From Intestinibacter bartlettii (GTDB lineage Bacteria; Bacillota; Clostridia; Peptostreptococcales; Peptostreptococcaceae), in assembly GCF_000154445.1 (NCBI RefSeq), contig NZ_DS499566.1: a stretch of DNA of 64,000 bases, one strand, 5' to 3'. This document shows, piece by piece, positions 36,349-45,461 of this stretch. Position 1 is the stretch's first letter; each line of letters begins with the position of its first letter. A model generated the notes under the pieces. The model searched no databases. It saw nothing but the letters and a program-made list of their open reading frames with translations, and was not told the DNA's origin. Made by a program: the position numbers and the translations under genes.

Positions 36349-37506
36349 TTAGAATATTTTATAATCATTTTTTATATCGTGATATATTTGAACTAATTCT
36401 TTATCAAATAATTCTCTCTTTAATCCTACAGATACTTTACGTACTTCTTCTAATATTTGATTAGCTTCTTCATTTGTAAGTTCTATAGAGTATTCTTTAA
36501 ATTTATTTACTATTGCAGCCTTACCAGAGTGTTTACCTATTACTATTTGTCTTTGAAGTCCAACTTCTGCTGGGTCAAATGCTTCATAGTTTTTAGGATC
36601 TTTTAGTGCTCCATCTGCATGTATTCCTGATTCATGTCTAAACATATTAGTACCAACTATTGCTTTCCATGGTGGTAGACGTCTACCTGATGCTTGTGAT
36701 ACATATTTACATATTTCAACAAATTTAGTAGTATCTACATCTGTATCATATCCGTATACAAATTTAAGTGCCATTAAAACTTCTTCAAGTGCTGCATTTC
36801 CTGCTCTTTCACCTAATCCATTTACTGTGCATCCTATATAATTTGCTCCACCTATAACACCTGCTATAGCATTTGCAGTAGCCATACCAAAGTCATTATG
36901 AGTATGCATTTCTATATCAAAGTTAGTAGCTTTGTGTATTTTTTCTATTTTTTCTCTAGTAGCAAATGGTTCCATAACACCTACTGTATCACAGAATCTA
37001 AATCTATTTGCACCAGCTTGTTTTGCAACGTTTATAAATTCGATTAAAAAGTCTGTATCTGCTCTTGAAGCATCTTCACCATTAACTGAAATATACAATC
37101 CATTTTTATTGGCAAAAGAAACTGCATTAAACATATTTTCTAAAACCCATTCTCTAGATTTTTTCAATTTATGTTGAATATGAATATCTGATACTGATAA
37201 AGAAATTGCAACAGCATCAACACCACAGTCTATAGATTGTTCTATATCAGAAACAACTGCTCTATTCCATGCCATTATACTTGCTTTTAGATTTCTTTTG
37301 CATATTGCTTTTATTGTAGCTTTTTCATCCCCACCCATTGTAGGTATACCAACTTCTAGTTGGTCTATTCCTATATCACTTAGAGCTTGAGCTATTGCTA
37401 TTTTTTCATGGTTTGCAAAAGCGACGCCCGCTGTTTGTTCACCATCTCTTAAAGTTGTATCAACTATTTTTATTTCTTTATTTTTAATCTTATCTTTTAC
37501 GCACAT
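36349..37506 (-). CDS. Homocitrate synthase / Re-citrate synthase-like enzyme (NifV family)
   Basis: A 385-residue acyltransferase of the isopropylmalate-synthase superfamily. It has the metal-binding N-terminal barrel motif DTTLRDGEQTAGVAF, MHTHNDFGMATANA with metal His residues, NGLGERAGNAALEE and the C-terminal GIHADG. There is no C-terminal leucine-regulatory domain, so it is not LeuA. NifV (acetyl-CoA plus 2-oxoglutarate) and clostridial Re-citrate synthase (acetyl-CoA plus oxaloacetate) are both related. The adjoining isocitrate dehydrogenase-like gene and the absence of nif genes favour a 2-oxoglutarate/glutamate route. Confidence 0.85.
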   Translation of the reverse strand: MCVKDKIKNKEIKIVDTTLRDGEQTAGVAFANHEKIAIAQALSDIGIDQLEVGIPTMGGDEKATIKAICKRNLKASIMAWNRAVVSDIEQSIDCGVDAVAISLSVSDIHIQHKLKKSREWVLENMFNAVSFANKNGLYISVNGEDASRADTDFLIEFINVAKQAGANRFRFCDTVGVMEPFATREKIEKIHKATNFDIEMHTHNDFGMATANAIAGVIGGANYIGCTVNGLGERAGNAALEEVLMALKFVYGYDTDVDTTKFVEICKYVSQASGRRLPPWKAIVGTNMFRHESGIHADGALKDPKNYEAFDPAEVGLQRQIVIGKHSGKAAIVNKFKEYSIELTNEEANQILEEVRKVSVGLKRELFDKELVQIYHDIKNDYKIF

Positions 37507-38003
37507 TTTTTCGTCCCCCTAAATAAATATTCTTTGTTTAAAAATTAAAGGTGTATACACAATGTTTAACTTTTTTAAAATGAATGAATTTTTTTTTAAG
37601 TTTCATTCATTTTTCATATTATATACTTTTTTTAGTATCTAATTTCATTTCTAACTCTTTATATATCTTATTATATAACCATTTATAGGAAATTGCACTA
37701 TAATTTTAAGTATTTTTAAAACTTATTAATTTTGAAAGTTTTTTTATTTAAATTGCAATTTTCACCATATAAATTTTATTATATTTGATTTTTTCTATAT
37801 TTTTTTAGTAAGGAATGGTACTTTTAAACTTAAATTTTTTCAAAAATATTCTATATTTTTTTAATTTAATAATTTATTTATCTAAAAAGAACCTATATCA
37901 ATATTAAAAATTAATATAGGCCCTTTAATTTACTTATTATTTATAAGTTTTAATAATAAATAATAAATGCACCTTTTTCTTTTATTATTCATTAAAAACT
38001 TTA
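37507..38003. other. Non-coding region: NifV-family leader and OTC terminator
   Basis: No gene is seen in about 500 bases. The right part holds a terminator for the leftward ornithine carbamoyltransferase gene at 37884-37920 (CCTATAT with ATATAGG, then TTCTTTTT on the minus strand). The middle (37630-37880) is very AT-rich without obvious structure. The left part carries the inverted repeat described separately. Confidence 0.7.
37577..37623 (-). promoter_or_regulatory. Promoter -10 and 12-bp inverted repeat before NifV-family gene
   Basis: A minus-strand TATAAT (37623-37618) is followed directly by AAAATGAATGAA (37613-37602) and its exact complement (37588-37577) with a 13-base loop. The repeat would lie at the start of the transcript or cover the start site. 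It could be an operator or a leader hairpin. No matching regulator is encoded nearby. Confidence 0.5.
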
Positions 38004-39029
38004 TTATTTATGATTTACACTTATGTCTACATCTGCTAAAGTTGCAACCATAACTGCTTTTATTGTGTGCATTCTGTTTTCAGCTTCATCAAATACTTTT
38101 GAATATTTAGATCTAAATACTTCGTCAGTTACTTCTAATTCATCTAGATTGTATTTTTCATATATTTCTTTTCCAACTTCAGTTTCTAAATCATGGAATG
38201 CTGGTAAACAGTGTAAGAATATTACATTTTCATTTTTAGTTTTCTTTATCATATCCATATTTACTTGATAATCTTTTAATAGATTTATTCTTTGTTCGTA
38301 TTGATCTTCTTCACCCATTGAAACCCAAACATCAGTGTATATAACGTCTGCATCTTCTACATCATTTATATCTTCTGTTAGATGAATGCTTCCTTTAGTC
38401 ACTTTTGCTACTTCTTCCATTTCTTTAACTAATTCTTCATTAGGCCATAATTCTTTTGGCGCAAGTGATACAAATTTCATACCCATTTTTACACATCCTA
38501 TCATAAGCGAATTTCCCATATTATTTCTTGCATCACCTACATATACAAATTTTATTTTATCAAATGGTTTATCTACATGTTCTGAAACAGTTAATAAATC
38601 AGCTAATATTTGAGTTGGATGGTATTCATCTGTAAGACCATTCCAAACAGGTACTCCTGAATATTTAGATAAGCACTCAACTGTTTCTTGTTTGTAACCT
38701 CTAAATTCTATCCCATCGAAGAATCTTCCTAATACTTTCGCTGTATCTTCCATAGATTCTTTTTTCCCCATATGACAATCCTTTGGTCCTAAATAAGTAA
38801 CTTGAGCCCCTTCATCATGTGCTGCAACTTCAAATGAGCATCTAGTTCTTGTAGAAGCTTTTTCAAACAATAAAGCTATATTTTTTCCTTCTAATAAATC
38901 CCCTTTTATACCTATTTTCTTTTTAGTTTTTAAATAGCTTGCAAGTGATAAGAAATATTTTATTTCTTCTTTTGTAAAATCTTTTAATGTTAAAAAACTT
39001 TTCCCTTTTAATTCTATTTTTTGTGCCAT
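38004..39029 (-). CDS. argF: Ornithine carbamoyltransferase
   Basis: Makes citrulline from ornithine and carbamoyl phosphate, or runs in reverse in the arginine deiminase pathway. At 341 residues it is full length. It has the carbamoyl phosphate motif STRTRCSFE (about residues 58-66), the ornithine-side HPTQILADLLT, VYVGDARNNMGNS, and the catalytic Cys in FLHCLPAFHD. It lies alone behind a T-box leader. Control by tRNA charging suits a biosynthetic role; sequence alone does not exclude the catabolic ArcB. Confidence 0.95.
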   Translation of the reverse strand: MAQKIELKGKSFLTLKDFTKEEIKYFLSLASYLKTKKKIGIKGDLLEGKNIALLFEKASTRTRCSFEVAAHDEGAQVTYLGPKDCHMGKKESMEDTAKVLGRFFDGIEFRGYKQETVECLSKYSGVPVWNGLTDEYHPTQILADLLTVSEHVDKPFDKIKFVYVGDARNNMGNSLMIGCVKMGMKFVSLAPKELWPNEELVKEMEEVAKVTKGSIHLTEDINDVEDADVIYTDVWVSMGEEDQYEQRINLLKDYQVNMDMIKKTKNENVIFLHCLPAFHDLETEVGKEIYEKYNLDELEVTDEVFRSKYSKVFDEAENRMHTIKAVMVATLADVDISVNHK

Positions 39030-39090
39030 AGTATTATCTCCTTTATATTATTTACTCTTAAAAAATCTCATTTTAAAGATACCTTATATA

Positions 39091-39338
39091 AAAAAAGTCT
39101 CTTAGTTATAAAACTAAGAGACGACATTGCGCGTTACCACTCTAATTGATAAGATACCTTATCCACTCTGACCTTTAAGGCAGGTTTACCGACTATCGTA
39201 CTAAAATTCAGATAGCCTTCTCAAAAACTCTTTTCACAATGGATGTAATTATTAGGCTTCCACCAACCCCAACTCTCTATAAATAAAATCCATGCTACTC
39301 CTCTTTATCAATGAATTTAAAATGATTTTTCTTTTGTT
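39091..39338 (-). promoter_or_regulatory. T-box riboswitch leader of ornithine carbamoyltransferase gene
   Basis: On the minus strand the leader has GAGGAGTAG and AGAGAG of Stem I, GGTTGGTGGAAGCC of the apical loop, the T-box core AGAGTGGTAACGCG (39143-39130), and then a strong terminator GTCTCTTAGTT/AACTAAGAGAC with a T-run (39122-39091). These are the hallmarks of an antiterminator that responds to uncharged tRNA. The specifier lies in the Stem I loop containing GAAAAGAG. An AGA (Arg) codon fits this loop and the gene, but the exact triplet needs folding. Confidence 0.93.
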
Positions 39339-39344
39339 AATAAA

Positions 39345-39373
39345 ATAATAGATAATTTTACATATATTGTCAA
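39345..39373 (-). promoter_or_regulatory. Promoter of the T-box transcript
   Basis: Consensus TTGACA (39373-39368) and TATTAT (39350-39345) are separated by 17 bases on the minus strand. Transcription would begin near 39338, just before Stem I of the T-box. Confidence 0.85.
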
Positions 39374-39411
39374 TTATAATTTTGTTAATTTTTTATATTT
39401 TTCAAAAAAAT

Positions 39412-39445
39412 GTCGTAATTAGATTTTTTATAAATCAATTACGAC
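39412..39445. terminator. Terminator after the RpiR-family regulator
   Basis: A perfect 9-bp stem GTCGTAATT/AATTACGAC around a 16-base loop, with T-runs on both sides. It ends the leftward regulator transcript just before the OTC promoter. Confidence 0.85.
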
Positions 39446-39454
39446 TTTTTTAAT

Positions 39455-40330
39455 TTATTCATATACTACATATTCTTCCCATATTTGCTCTAAATCATGG
39501 AAATATTTTTTAATATCATCAGCTTCTTTCATTGCAACTGATATAATAAGTGCATTTGCAACACTCATAGGCGCTACTAAAGAATCTACAAATGATGCCA
39601 TATTACTTTTTACTAATAATATATTATCTGATAGTGGCGCTACTGGTGCAAATGAACTATCTGTTATAGATACTATATAAGCACCTTTGCTTTTAGCGTA
39701 TTTTGCAACTTGATGTGATTGTTTTGAGTATCTTGGGAAACTAAACACTATAAGGATATCATCTTCATTCATTCTTACTATTTGTTGATAAGGATCCCCC
39801 ATATCTATTCTAATTAATTGGACATTATCTAATATAACATTTAAATAAAATGCCAAGTATTGAGCTACTGTGAATGAACTTCTCATACCTAATATATATA
39901 TTTTTCTAGATTTTAAAATTCTATTTGAAGCCTCTTCAAATGCTTTTTCATCTAAGTCTTCAGATGTTGTTTTTATATTATCTATATCACTTTTTAAAAC
40001 TTTACTAAGTATTGTAGAATCATCTGAATAATCTTCATTTGCCATTTCTACTCTTTGAACTGTAGTCAATTTATTTTTTATTAATTCTTGTAGACCTTCT
40101 TGTAATTTAGGGTATCCTGCATATCCTAGAGCATTTGCAAATCTGACTACTGTCGATTCACTTACGCCTACAGCTTCTCCTAATTTACTTGCAGTCATAA
40201 AAGCAACTTTATCGTAATTATTTATTATATATTGCGCTATTAATTTTTGACCTTTACTTAGCCTCGAATATTGTGCTTGTATTATATTTATTAATTGTTT
40301 ATTGTCATTTTTCGACTTTTTATCATCCAT
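39455..40330 (-). CDS. MurR/RpiR-family transcriptional regulator with SIS domain
   Basis: A 291-residue regulator. The N-terminal HTH (LSKGQKLIAQYI, then LGEAVGVSESTVVRFANALG, about residues 45-64) binds DNA. The C-terminal SIS domain (IYILGMRSSFTVAQ, then a second lobe with GDPYQQIV and VFSFPRYS) senses a phosphosugar. No sugar operon adjoins it on the same strand, so its target is unknown. It might control distant sugar or cell-wall recycling genes. Confidence 0.9.
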   Translation of the reverse strand: MDDKKSKNDNKQLINIIQAQYSRLSKGQKLIAQYIINNYDKVAFMTASKLGEAVGVSESTVVRFANALGYAGYPKLQEGLQELIKNKLTTVQRVEMANEDYSDDSTILSKVLKSDIDNIKTTSEDLDEKAFEEASNRILKSRKIYILGMRSSFTVAQYLAFYLNVILDNVQLIRIDMGDPYQQIVRMNEDDILIVFSFPRYSKQSHQVAKYAKSKGAYIVSITDSSFAPVAPLSDNILLVKSNMASFVDSLVAPMSVANALIISVAMKEADDIKKYFHDLEQIWEEYVVYE

Positions 40331-40424
40331 ACATTTCCCTCTTTCCTATTAATGCTTCAAACTCTCAAAAATATTATATCACTATTCTTTCTTTTATTAT
40401 CTGTATTCTAAAATTTATATATAT

Positions 40425-40997
40425 TTATCCTTTTTTCTCTATTAACAATAATTCTGGCGGATTATTTATTTGGTTTATAAATTTAGTGCATAATACATTA
40501 AAGTAATTTTGATCTAAAGTTTCTGTATATTTATATACTTCATTTTTTTCTTCCATTCCACCTTCATGCCCGCTATAAATAGCTATACTCATAACACCAT
40601 TTGGTTTTAATAATTCAAGTCCTTTTTTAATAGCCTCTAGCGTTGTATCTGCCTTTGTTATTATTTGATGTTTAGCTCTTGGAAGATACCCTAAATTAAA
40701 CACTATGCAAGATACTTCTTCTTTTACGTATTTATCCATATTTTGATGTCCATCTAGTATAAGCTCTACGTTATTTAATTCTTCTTTATTTACTTTTTTT
40801 GTAGTAGATTTTAATGCCTCTTCTTGTACATCAAATGCATATACCTTGCCATTTTCTCCTACTTTTTTTGCAAGGTATACAGTGTCATATCCGTTTCCCA
40901 TAGTAGCATCTACTACTACATCACCTTCTTGTATTATATTTTCTAAGTAAATTTTATTTACTTCTGTTACTTTATTTATAAATTTAGCTCTTAACAT
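40425..40997 (-). CDS. mnmM: Class I SAM methyltransferase, MnmM (YtqB) type
   Basis: A 190-residue methylase. Motif I reads VVDATMGNGYDTVYLA (about residues 28-43), with Asp in AFDVQEEAL as the SAM-ribose contact, NLGYLPRAKH (about 107-116) and a final YSGHEGG. This matches YtqB-type enzymes that finish the mnm5s2U wobble base of tRNA. It is followed on the same strand 94 bases later by the RpiR gene, and preceded by a pseudouridine synthase, consistent with an RNA-modification unit. Confidence 0.85.
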   Translation of the reverse strand: MLRAKFINKVTEVNKIYLENIIQEGDVVVDATMGNGYDTVYLAKKVGENGKVYAFDVQEEALKSTTKKVNKEELNNVELILDGHQNMDKYVKEEVSCIVFNLGYLPRAKHQIITKADTTLEAIKKGLELLKPNGVMSIAIYSGHEGGMEEKNEVYKYTETLDQNYFNVLCTKFINQINNPPELLLIEKKG

Positions 40998-41019
40998 ATA
41001 CTTCCTCTTTTTTATTATT

Positions 41020-41733
41020 TTAAAGATTTTTTAAATATTTTATCTCATCTTCTGTTAAATATCTGTATTTTCCGATTTCACAATCTCCAATTTTTATTTT
41101 ACCCATAGCGCTTCTTCTAAGTCTAAGAACAGGATGGTTTATAGCTTTACACATTTTTCTAACTTGACGGTTTTTACCTTCATGTATTTTTATCTCTAAA
41201 AGCGATGAATCTCTTTGTTCATCGTATTTTATAACTTTTAATTTAGCTGGTGCAGTTGTGTAATCTTCTATTTTAAGACCAGTTTTAAATCTTTCTATTT
41301 CTTCTTTTGTAAGTTTTCCTTTTACTCTTGCAACATAAGTTTTGTCTACTTCGTGTTTTGGATGAGTTAATTTATAAGTTAAATCTCCATCATTTGTTAA
41401 AAGTAAAAGACCGCTTGTCTCATAATCTAGTCTTCCTATTGGATATACTCTTTCTTTTATATCACTTACTAAATCAAGTACACTTGGTCTGTCAAATTGA
41501 TCTTTTACAGTTGTTATATATCCTTCTGGTTTGTTTAAAAGTATATATACAAGTTTGTTCTCTTCTTTTATTAATTTATCGTCAACTTTTACTATATCAT
41601 TTTCTTCATCTACTTTATAAGAAAGTTCAGTCATAACTTCATCGTTTACTGTCACTCTTCCTGCAAGTATTAATTCTTCTGCTTTTCTTCTAGATGCAAC
41701 TCCGCAAAGTGCAATATATTTATTAATCCTCAT
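41020..41733 (-). CDS. rluB: Pseudouridine synthase, RsuA/RluB family
   Basis: A 237-residue enzyme that isomerises uridine in ribosomal RNA. An N-terminal S4 RNA-binding domain (MRINKYIALCGVASRRKAE) precedes the catalytic domain with Asp in GRLDYETSGLLLLT (about residue 101), followed by KTYVARVKG and the closing EGKNRQVRKM. It lies 22 bases upstream of the mnmM-like gene, so both may be cotranscribed. Confidence 0.93.
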   Translation of the reverse strand: MRINKYIALCGVASRRKAEELILAGRVTVNDEVMTELSYKVDEENDIVKVDDKLIKEENKLVYILLNKPEGYITTVKDQFDRPSVLDLVSDIKERVYPIGRLDYETSGLLLLTNDGDLTYKLTHPKHEVDKTYVARVKGKLTKEEIERFKTGLKIEDYTTAPAKLKVIKYDEQRDSSLLEIKIHEGKNRQVRKMCKAINHPVLRLRRSAMGKIKIGDCEIGKYRYLTEDEIKYLKNL

Positions 41734-41834
41734 TGTTTCTCCTTTAAATCTATCTAAACATAGTTCATTTTTTCTATGGCTTTAGCAAACTTATTGTAAT
41801 ATAAGTTTAGCTAATTAACAAGGTGTAATCAAAA

Positions 41835-41860
41835 AAAAGTTGCCGTAAGCGGCAACTTTT
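41835..41860. terminator. Terminator between lipoprotein and pseudouridine synthase genes
   Basis: An 11-bp perfect stem AAAAGTTGCCG with CGGCAACTTTT and a TAAG loop, with A- and T-runs. It lies 26 bases past the stop of the leftward lipoprotein gene. Confidence 0.9.
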
Positions 41861-41886
41861 CATTTGTTTATTTAATTTCTAACTTT

Positions 41887-42453
41887 TTAGAAATTAAATA
41901 AACCACCTAATGCATTTTTTATATTATCTATTATACTTGTATCAGAAGAATCTCCATCTTGATTGTTGTCATCATCTTCTGTATTAGAGTTGTTTTCTTG
42001 GTTCTTTTGCCAAATATAAAGTTCTTCTTCTGATTTTTCTACAGCTTTTTTTGCTACTTCTTTTGCATTTGCTTTTCTTATATTTGAAGCTTCTTCTTCT
42101 TCACTTTTAAGTTTTTCTACTTCCTTTTTTAATTCTTGAGATTCAACTTTTATCTTTTGTGAGCCATTTTCTAAATTTACTAACCCATCTAAATTATCTA
42201 GTGATTTATTGTAAAGTCCTTTATTTTTATAATACTCTGCTTTAGACATTTTGGTAGCTTGTATGTACATACATCTTGCACTTTCATTTTTTGAATCTTG
42301 TTCTAAAACATCAGATAAGTATTTTTTAGCCTTATCATATTCATGATTTTCAAGTGCCGTTTGCCCTTCTTTAAAAGCAGTTGATTCTTTGTTGTTGCAT
42401 CCAACAGCAAATATCATCAATACAATTACTATAATTAGATATTTTTTCTTCAT
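41887..42453 (-). CDS. Lipoprotein with TPR-like repeats
   Basis: A 188-residue protein. A lipoprotein signal is visible (MKKKYLIIVIVLMIFAVG, then Cys about residue 19), followed by Asn and Lys. The mature part has two TPR-like helix pairs (AFKEGQTALENHEYDKAKKYL and a second near residue 75), a coiled stretch rich in Glu and Lys (about 100-140) and an acidic Asp/Asn tail. Its partner and function are unknown. Confidence 0.75.
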   Translation of the reverse strand: MKKKYLIIVIVLMIFAVGCNNKESTAFKEGQTALENHEYDKAKKYLSDVLEQDSKNESARCMYIQATKMSKAEYYKNKGLYNKSLDNLDGLVNLENGSQKIKVESQELKKEVEKLKSEEEEASNIRKANAKEVAKKAVEKSEEELYIWQKNQENNSNTEDDDNNQDGDSSDTSIIDNIKNALGGLFNF

Positions 42454-42579
42454 AATTATACCTCCATAAGCGCTAGAAAACTTAATTAAAACTTTCTAAG
42501 TGTTAAATTAATTATATAACTACATAATACAAAATATCAATCGTCATAATTGTAACTTAAAATATCATAATTGTAACTT

Positions 42580-43878
42580 TTATACTTCTAATGCCAGTAA
42601 ATCTTCATAACTTTGTCTTTTACAAGCCAATTTATCTTCACCATTTTGTACAAATACTACAGGATTTTTTGGTATTTTATTATAGTTTGAAGCCATAGAA
42701 TATCCATAAGCTCCAGTTGTTGTAGTTATAAGAATATCTCCACTGTTTATATCGCCTATTTCTGTGTCTGATATCAAGATATCTCCACTTTCACAGCATT
42801 TTCCAGCTATTGTTACTTTATGATTATGTCCAGTTTTATTAATTTTATTCACTATACCACATTCATAATCAGCTTGATATAGAGATGGTCTTATATTATC
42901 AGTCATACCTCCATCTACACTTACATAAGTTCTTACATTTTTGATTTCTTTTATAGAACCCACTGTATAGATTGTGCTTCCTGCATTTGCTACAAGCGAT
43001 CTACCTGGTTCAATAAGCAGTGTAGGTCGTTTTATATTTAATTCTTCACAAACTTCATCTGCTTTATTTATTATAGCTTCACAGAATTCACTTATAGTTT
43101 TAGGTTTGTCTTCTTCTGTATAATAAACACCTATTCCTCCACCTAAATCTACTTCTGTAAGATTTATATCGTCGTTATTTTCGTTTACTTCTTTTAATAA
43201 TTTAAGCATTATTTCTACTTCATCTAAGAATGGTTTTATTTCGAAAATTTGTGAACCTATATGAGCATGTATTCCTACAAGTTCTATATTTTTATATTGT
43301 TTTACTTTTTCTACTGCTTTATAAAAATCTCCATTTATAAGTGCAAAGCCGAACTTAGAATCAATTTGACCTGTTCTTATATATTTATGAGTATGGGCAT
43401 CTATTCCTGGAGTTACTCTAAAATAGATTTTTTGAGTTTTATTGTTTTCTAAACAAAATTTTTCTATTAAATCAAGTTCATAGAAATTGTCTACTACAAA
43501 TCTTCCTACTCCTAATTCTATTCCAAGTTTTACTTCATCTACAGTTTTGTTATTTCCATGGAATAATATATTTTCCATTGGCATTCCAGCTTTATATGCA
43601 GTATATAGTTCCCCTCCTGAGACAACGTCTAAGCAAAGTCCCTCTTCACAAACTAATTTACACATATATTTAGTTAAAAACGCCTTACCTGCATAAGCTA
43701 CTTTATTTCCATTTTCTTTTACTTTAAAGGATTTTATATATTCTCTACATTTACTTCTTATTAATTCTTCATCAAATACATATAGAGGAGTTTTATATTT
43801 TTTAACAAGATCTAGAGTATTTACCCCACCTATATGAAGTACATTGTCTTTTATTTCCATAGTTCCTTGAAGTTTCAT
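42580..43878 (-). CDS. lysA: Diaminopimelate decarboxylase
   Basis: Final step of lysine synthesis: PLP-dependent decarboxylation of meso-diaminopimelate. About 432 residues from ATG 43878, which follows AGGAGGA. The PLP Lys is in KVAYAGKAF (about residue 53). Phosphate-binding GGGIGVYY, EPGRSLV, and the second-domain Cys in CCESGD are all present. It lies 29 bases downstream of lysC in the L-box operon. Confidence 0.95.
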   Translation of the reverse strand: MKLQGTMEIKDNVLHIGGVNTLDLVKKYKTPLYVFDEELIRSKCREYIKSFKVKENGNKVAYAGKAFLTKYMCKLVCEEGLCLDVVSGGELYTAYKAGMPMENILFHGNNKTVDEVKLGIELGVGRFVVDNFYELDLIEKFCLENNKTQKIYFRVTPGIDAHTHKYIRTGQIDSKFGFALINGDFYKAVEKVKQYKNIELVGIHAHIGSQIFEIKPFLDEVEIMLKLLKEVNENNDDINLTEVDLGGGIGVYYTEEDKPKTISEFCEAIINKADEVCEELNIKRPTLLIEPGRSLVANAGSTIYTVGSIKEIKNVRTYVSVDGGMTDNIRPSLYQADYECGIVNKINKTGHNHKVTIAGKCCESGDILISDTEIGDINSGDILITTTTGAYGYSMASNYNKIPKNPVVFVQNGEDKLACKRQSYEDLLALEV

Positions 43879-43907
43879 AATTGTCCTCCTAAATTTCAAA
43901 AACTTTT

Positions 43908-45104
43908 CTATATATTAAATTCTCTTGCTATTCCTTGTACAGCTGCATGTGTATCTTTAGAACTTATAGCACAAGTTATTCTTATTTCTGATGTAGTTAT
44001 TAATTTTACTTTTATTCCGTTTTTTCTAAGGATATTGAATATTTTTGATGCTACACCGCTAGTGTGTTTCATTCCTAATCCTACTAAAGATAATTTTGTT
44101 ATATTTTCATCGATTATAATTTTATTTTTTAAAACATATTTTGAAACTATTTCTTTTGCTTTAACTAAGTCTTCTTTTGGTATTGTAAATGAAACAGTTA
44201 TATTTGAACTATTAATTGGAGCAGTTTGACTTATCATATCCATGCTTATATTTTCATTTGCTATACTTTCAAATAAATCAACTATTTTTTCTTCATCTAT
44301 ATCTATAGTTATAGCAACATCGTCATCACTTGTTGCAAGTCCTGTTATTACTTTATCTTCTAATTTCATATTTTTCATCCCCCTTATATATGTTCCTTTT
44401 ATATCACTACATGATAAACCTACATATAATTCTATTTGATATTTTTGAGCAAGCTCTATGCTTCTTGAATGCATTACTTGTGCACCTAAACTAGCAAGTT
44501 CTAGCATTTCTTCATATTCTATCTCTTCTAATTTTTTAGCATCTTTAAATTTTCTAGGATCTGTGAAATAAATTCCATCTACATCTGTATATATTTCGCA
44601 TTTACCATTTAATTTTACTGCAAGAGCTACTGCTGATGTATCAGAGCCACCTCTACCCAAAGTAGTTATATCACCTATATCGTCTAACCCTTGGAATCCT
44701 GTTACTACTACTATTTTGCCTTCATCTAAACTTTTTTCAATTTTACTAACATCTATATCATCTATTAAAGATTTTCCATGAGTACCACTTGTTTGAATGT
44801 CTAATTGATAAGCATTGTAGCTTATTGCATCACAGCCCATAGATTTTAAACTCATTGCTAAAAGTGATGCAGAAATCATTTCTCCTGTAGACATAAGTAC
44901 ATCTAGTTCTCTTTTATCTGGAGTATCTGTTATTTCTTTAGCAAGACTTATATAATCATCTGTCGTATCTCCCATAGCTGAAACTACAACTACTATTTTA
45001 GGATTTGTCTTTTTTCTTTCTATCAATCTTTTTGCAATTGTTATTATTTTTTCAGTTGTTGCAACTGAGCTTCCACCATATTTTTGTACAATTATATCAC
45101 CCAT
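43908..45104 (-). CDS. lysC: Aspartate kinase
   Basis: Phosphorylates aspartate to start the lysine, threonine and methionine pathway. The frame can be extended to 45176, but that part lies in the riboswitch terminator. The ATG at 45104, behind GGGGGAC, starts the family N-terminus IVQKYGGSSV. About 398 residues: kinase domain with VVVVSAMG and GRGGSDTSAVALA, followed by two ACT domains (VAITIDIDEEKIV; LSLVGLGMKHTSGVA) that mediate allosteric control. It is first in the operon with lysA. Confidence 0.95.
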   Translation of the reverse strand: MGDIIVQKYGGSSVATTEKIITIAKRLIERKKTNPKIVVVVSAMGDTTDDYISLAKEITDTPDKRELDVLMSTGEMISASLLAMSLKSMGCDAISYNAYQLDIQTSGTHGKSLIDDIDVSKIEKSLDEGKIVVVTGFQGLDDIGDITTLGRGGSDTSAVALAVKLNGKCEIYTDVDGIYFTDPRKFKDAKKLEEIEYEEMLELASLGAQVMHSRSIELAQKYQIELYVGLSCSDIKGTYIRGMKNMKLEDKVITGLATSDDDVAITIDIDEEKIVDLFESIANENISMDMISQTAPINSSNITVSFTIPKEDLVKAKEIVSKYVLKNKIIIDENITKLSLVGLGMKHTSGVASKIFNILRKNGIKVKLITTSEIRITCAISSKDTHAAVQGIAREFNI

Positions 45105-45135
45105 TATTTTGTCCCCCTTAATCCTTTTGGGTATT

Positions 45136-45346
45136 AAAAAACGTCCAAAGGTATACTTTGGACGTTTAAGTATCAAAGTAAACCTTGTAGCTCATCACAA
45201 AAGTGACAGCCTTATACATCTTATGCATAAGTCCAGCAGTAAACTTCGCCAAGTTTACAACTTCGGCTCTAAAATCCTTTCTTTATAAATCTCAACTTGC
45301 CAGCTCCTTATAAATACTCTTATTTTAAAGCACCTCTACCCTAGGT
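45136..45346 (-). promoter_or_regulatory. Lysine riboswitch (L-box) of lysC-lysA
   Basis: The minus strand carries the conserved L-box core in order: AGAGGTGC (about 45336), AAGAGTA, GGAGCTGG, GAGCCGAAG, then GGCGAAG, CTGGACTTATG, GGCTGTCAC and GAGCTAC. It is followed by a terminator, AAACGTCCAAAG with CTTTGGACGTTT and a T-run (45167-45136). Lysine binding should favour the terminator and turn off lysC and lysA. Confidence 0.96.
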
Positions 45347-45461
45347 TTGTAATCTTTTATTTAAATTATCAATATAATTTAATCATATTATTATATATTT
45401 TGCAACCATTATTTTCCATAACATGGTTATTTTTAAATAACAAGTCTAATTTTTCTATATA

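Noticed and set aside
42544..42579. Two copies of a 15-base direct repeat (TCATAATTGTAACTT) next to lysA
   Set aside because: Only two copies, AT-rich and overlapping the lysA end; no evidence of a mobile element or regulatory role.
45105..45176. Longer N-terminus for lysC
   Set aside because: The extension lies in the riboswitch terminator; the ATG at 45104 has a ribosome-binding site and matches the family start.
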